From assembly GCA_016844485.1 (NCBI GenBank), contig JAENIZ010000090.1, positions 1 through 5,585 of the forward strand: a DNA stretch of 5,585 nucleotides, read 5' to 3'. The position numbers were made by a program, and so were the translations under genes. This stretch comes from Gammaproteobacteria bacterium. GTDB lineage: Bacteria; Pseudomonadota; Gammaproteobacteria; Eutrophobiales; Eutrophobiaceae. Below the pieces are notes generated by a model that saw only the letters and a program-made list of their open reading frames with translations, searched no databases and had not been told where the DNA came from. Below are positions 5,354 to 5,585 of this stretch, in pieces (position 1 is the first letter of the stretch; every line of letters starts with the position of its first letter).

Positions 5354-5585
5354 AATGAGCAGTTTTTATCTTGATATCATCAAGGACCGGCAATACACCA
5401 CACAGGCGAAAAGTTTGCCGCGCCGCTCCGCACAGACGGCGATGTATCATATTCTCGAGGCATTGGTGCGCTGGTTCGCGCCTGTGCTGAGTTTTACTGC
5501 GGATGAAATATGGAAACATATGCCCGGCTAGCGCGGAGAATCTGTTTTTCTGGAAGAATGGTATGATGGATTTAACAATATTACC
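5331..5585 (+). pseudogene. ileS: ileS anticodon-binding region, displaced +1 frame, with in-frame TAG (continues past window)
   Basis: From 5331 the +1 frame reads LHQFCIVEMSSFYLDIIKDRQY and goes on through ARRSAQTA-type and SFTADEIW segments, matching the E. coli IleS segment LMRFCSVEMVSFYLDIIKDRQY. This is the anticodon-binding part of the same gene. A TAG at 5529-5531 follows HMPG. After it the same frame gives RGESVFLEEWYDGF, matching the next E. coli stretch (GEREKYVFTGEWYEGLF), so the stop is a nonsense codon inside the gene and not its natural end. An ATG at 5355 lies one base past the upstream TGA and could permit re-initiation, but only of a 58-residue piece. The remaining C-terminus, including the usual zinc-binding cysteines, lies outside the window. 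Confidence 0.88.

Noticed and set aside
5321..5357. Programmed ribosomal frameshift in ileS
   Set aside because: There is no clear slippery heptamer at the junction, and a shift alone would not restore the roughly 14 missing codons.

Overview
This window reads as a chromosomal core segment from a gammaproteobacterium of moderate GC content. The order is 3' end of proB, then rpsT on the opposite strand, then murJ, ribF and ileS on the plus strand. That order, with proB converging on rpsT and murJ-ribF-ileS diverging from it, is the arrangement I associate with Pseudomonas-like gammaproteobacteria. The proteins resemble the E. coli proteins as I recall them. I ran no database comparison, so no genus is proposed.

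Layout. Positions 2-124 hold the last 40 codons of proB (glutamate 5-kinase). Positions 125-255 are non-coding and unusual: thirteen tandem 7-bp units of the GGTTCAA type, followed by inverted copies of the same word that form palindromes running into the rpsT stop codon. rpsT (ribosomal protein S20) lies at 256-516 on the minus strand with a TTG start, a strong Shine-Dalgarno sequence and a convincing sigma-70 promoter. The 165-bp divergent region (517-681) holds that promoter, a weaker candidate murJ promoter whose -35 overlaps it, and an 8-bp inverted repeat in the presumed murJ leader. murJ (lipid II flippase, TTG start), ribF (bifunctional riboflavin kinase/FAD synthetase) and ileS (isoleucyl-tRNA synthetase) follow with gaps of 19 and 9 bp, so they probably form one operon.

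The main anomaly is ileS. Its catalytic and editing parts are intact, but near position 5330 about 14 codons of the anticodon-binding region are missing, and the reading frame shifts by one. The first frame stops at 5353 after 714 residues. Recognisable IleS sequence continues in the +1 frame, meets an in-frame TAG at 5529-5531, and then carries on in that same frame to the window edge. Two separate lesions in a normally essential gene suggest a recent pseudogene backed by another IleS, a deletion variant in a population, or an assembly fault. No mobile element, CRISPR array, tRNA gene or new multi-gene system is visible. The genes link proline synthesis, ribosome assembly, cell-wall precursor export, flavin cofactors and isoleucine charging, which are housekeeping roles.
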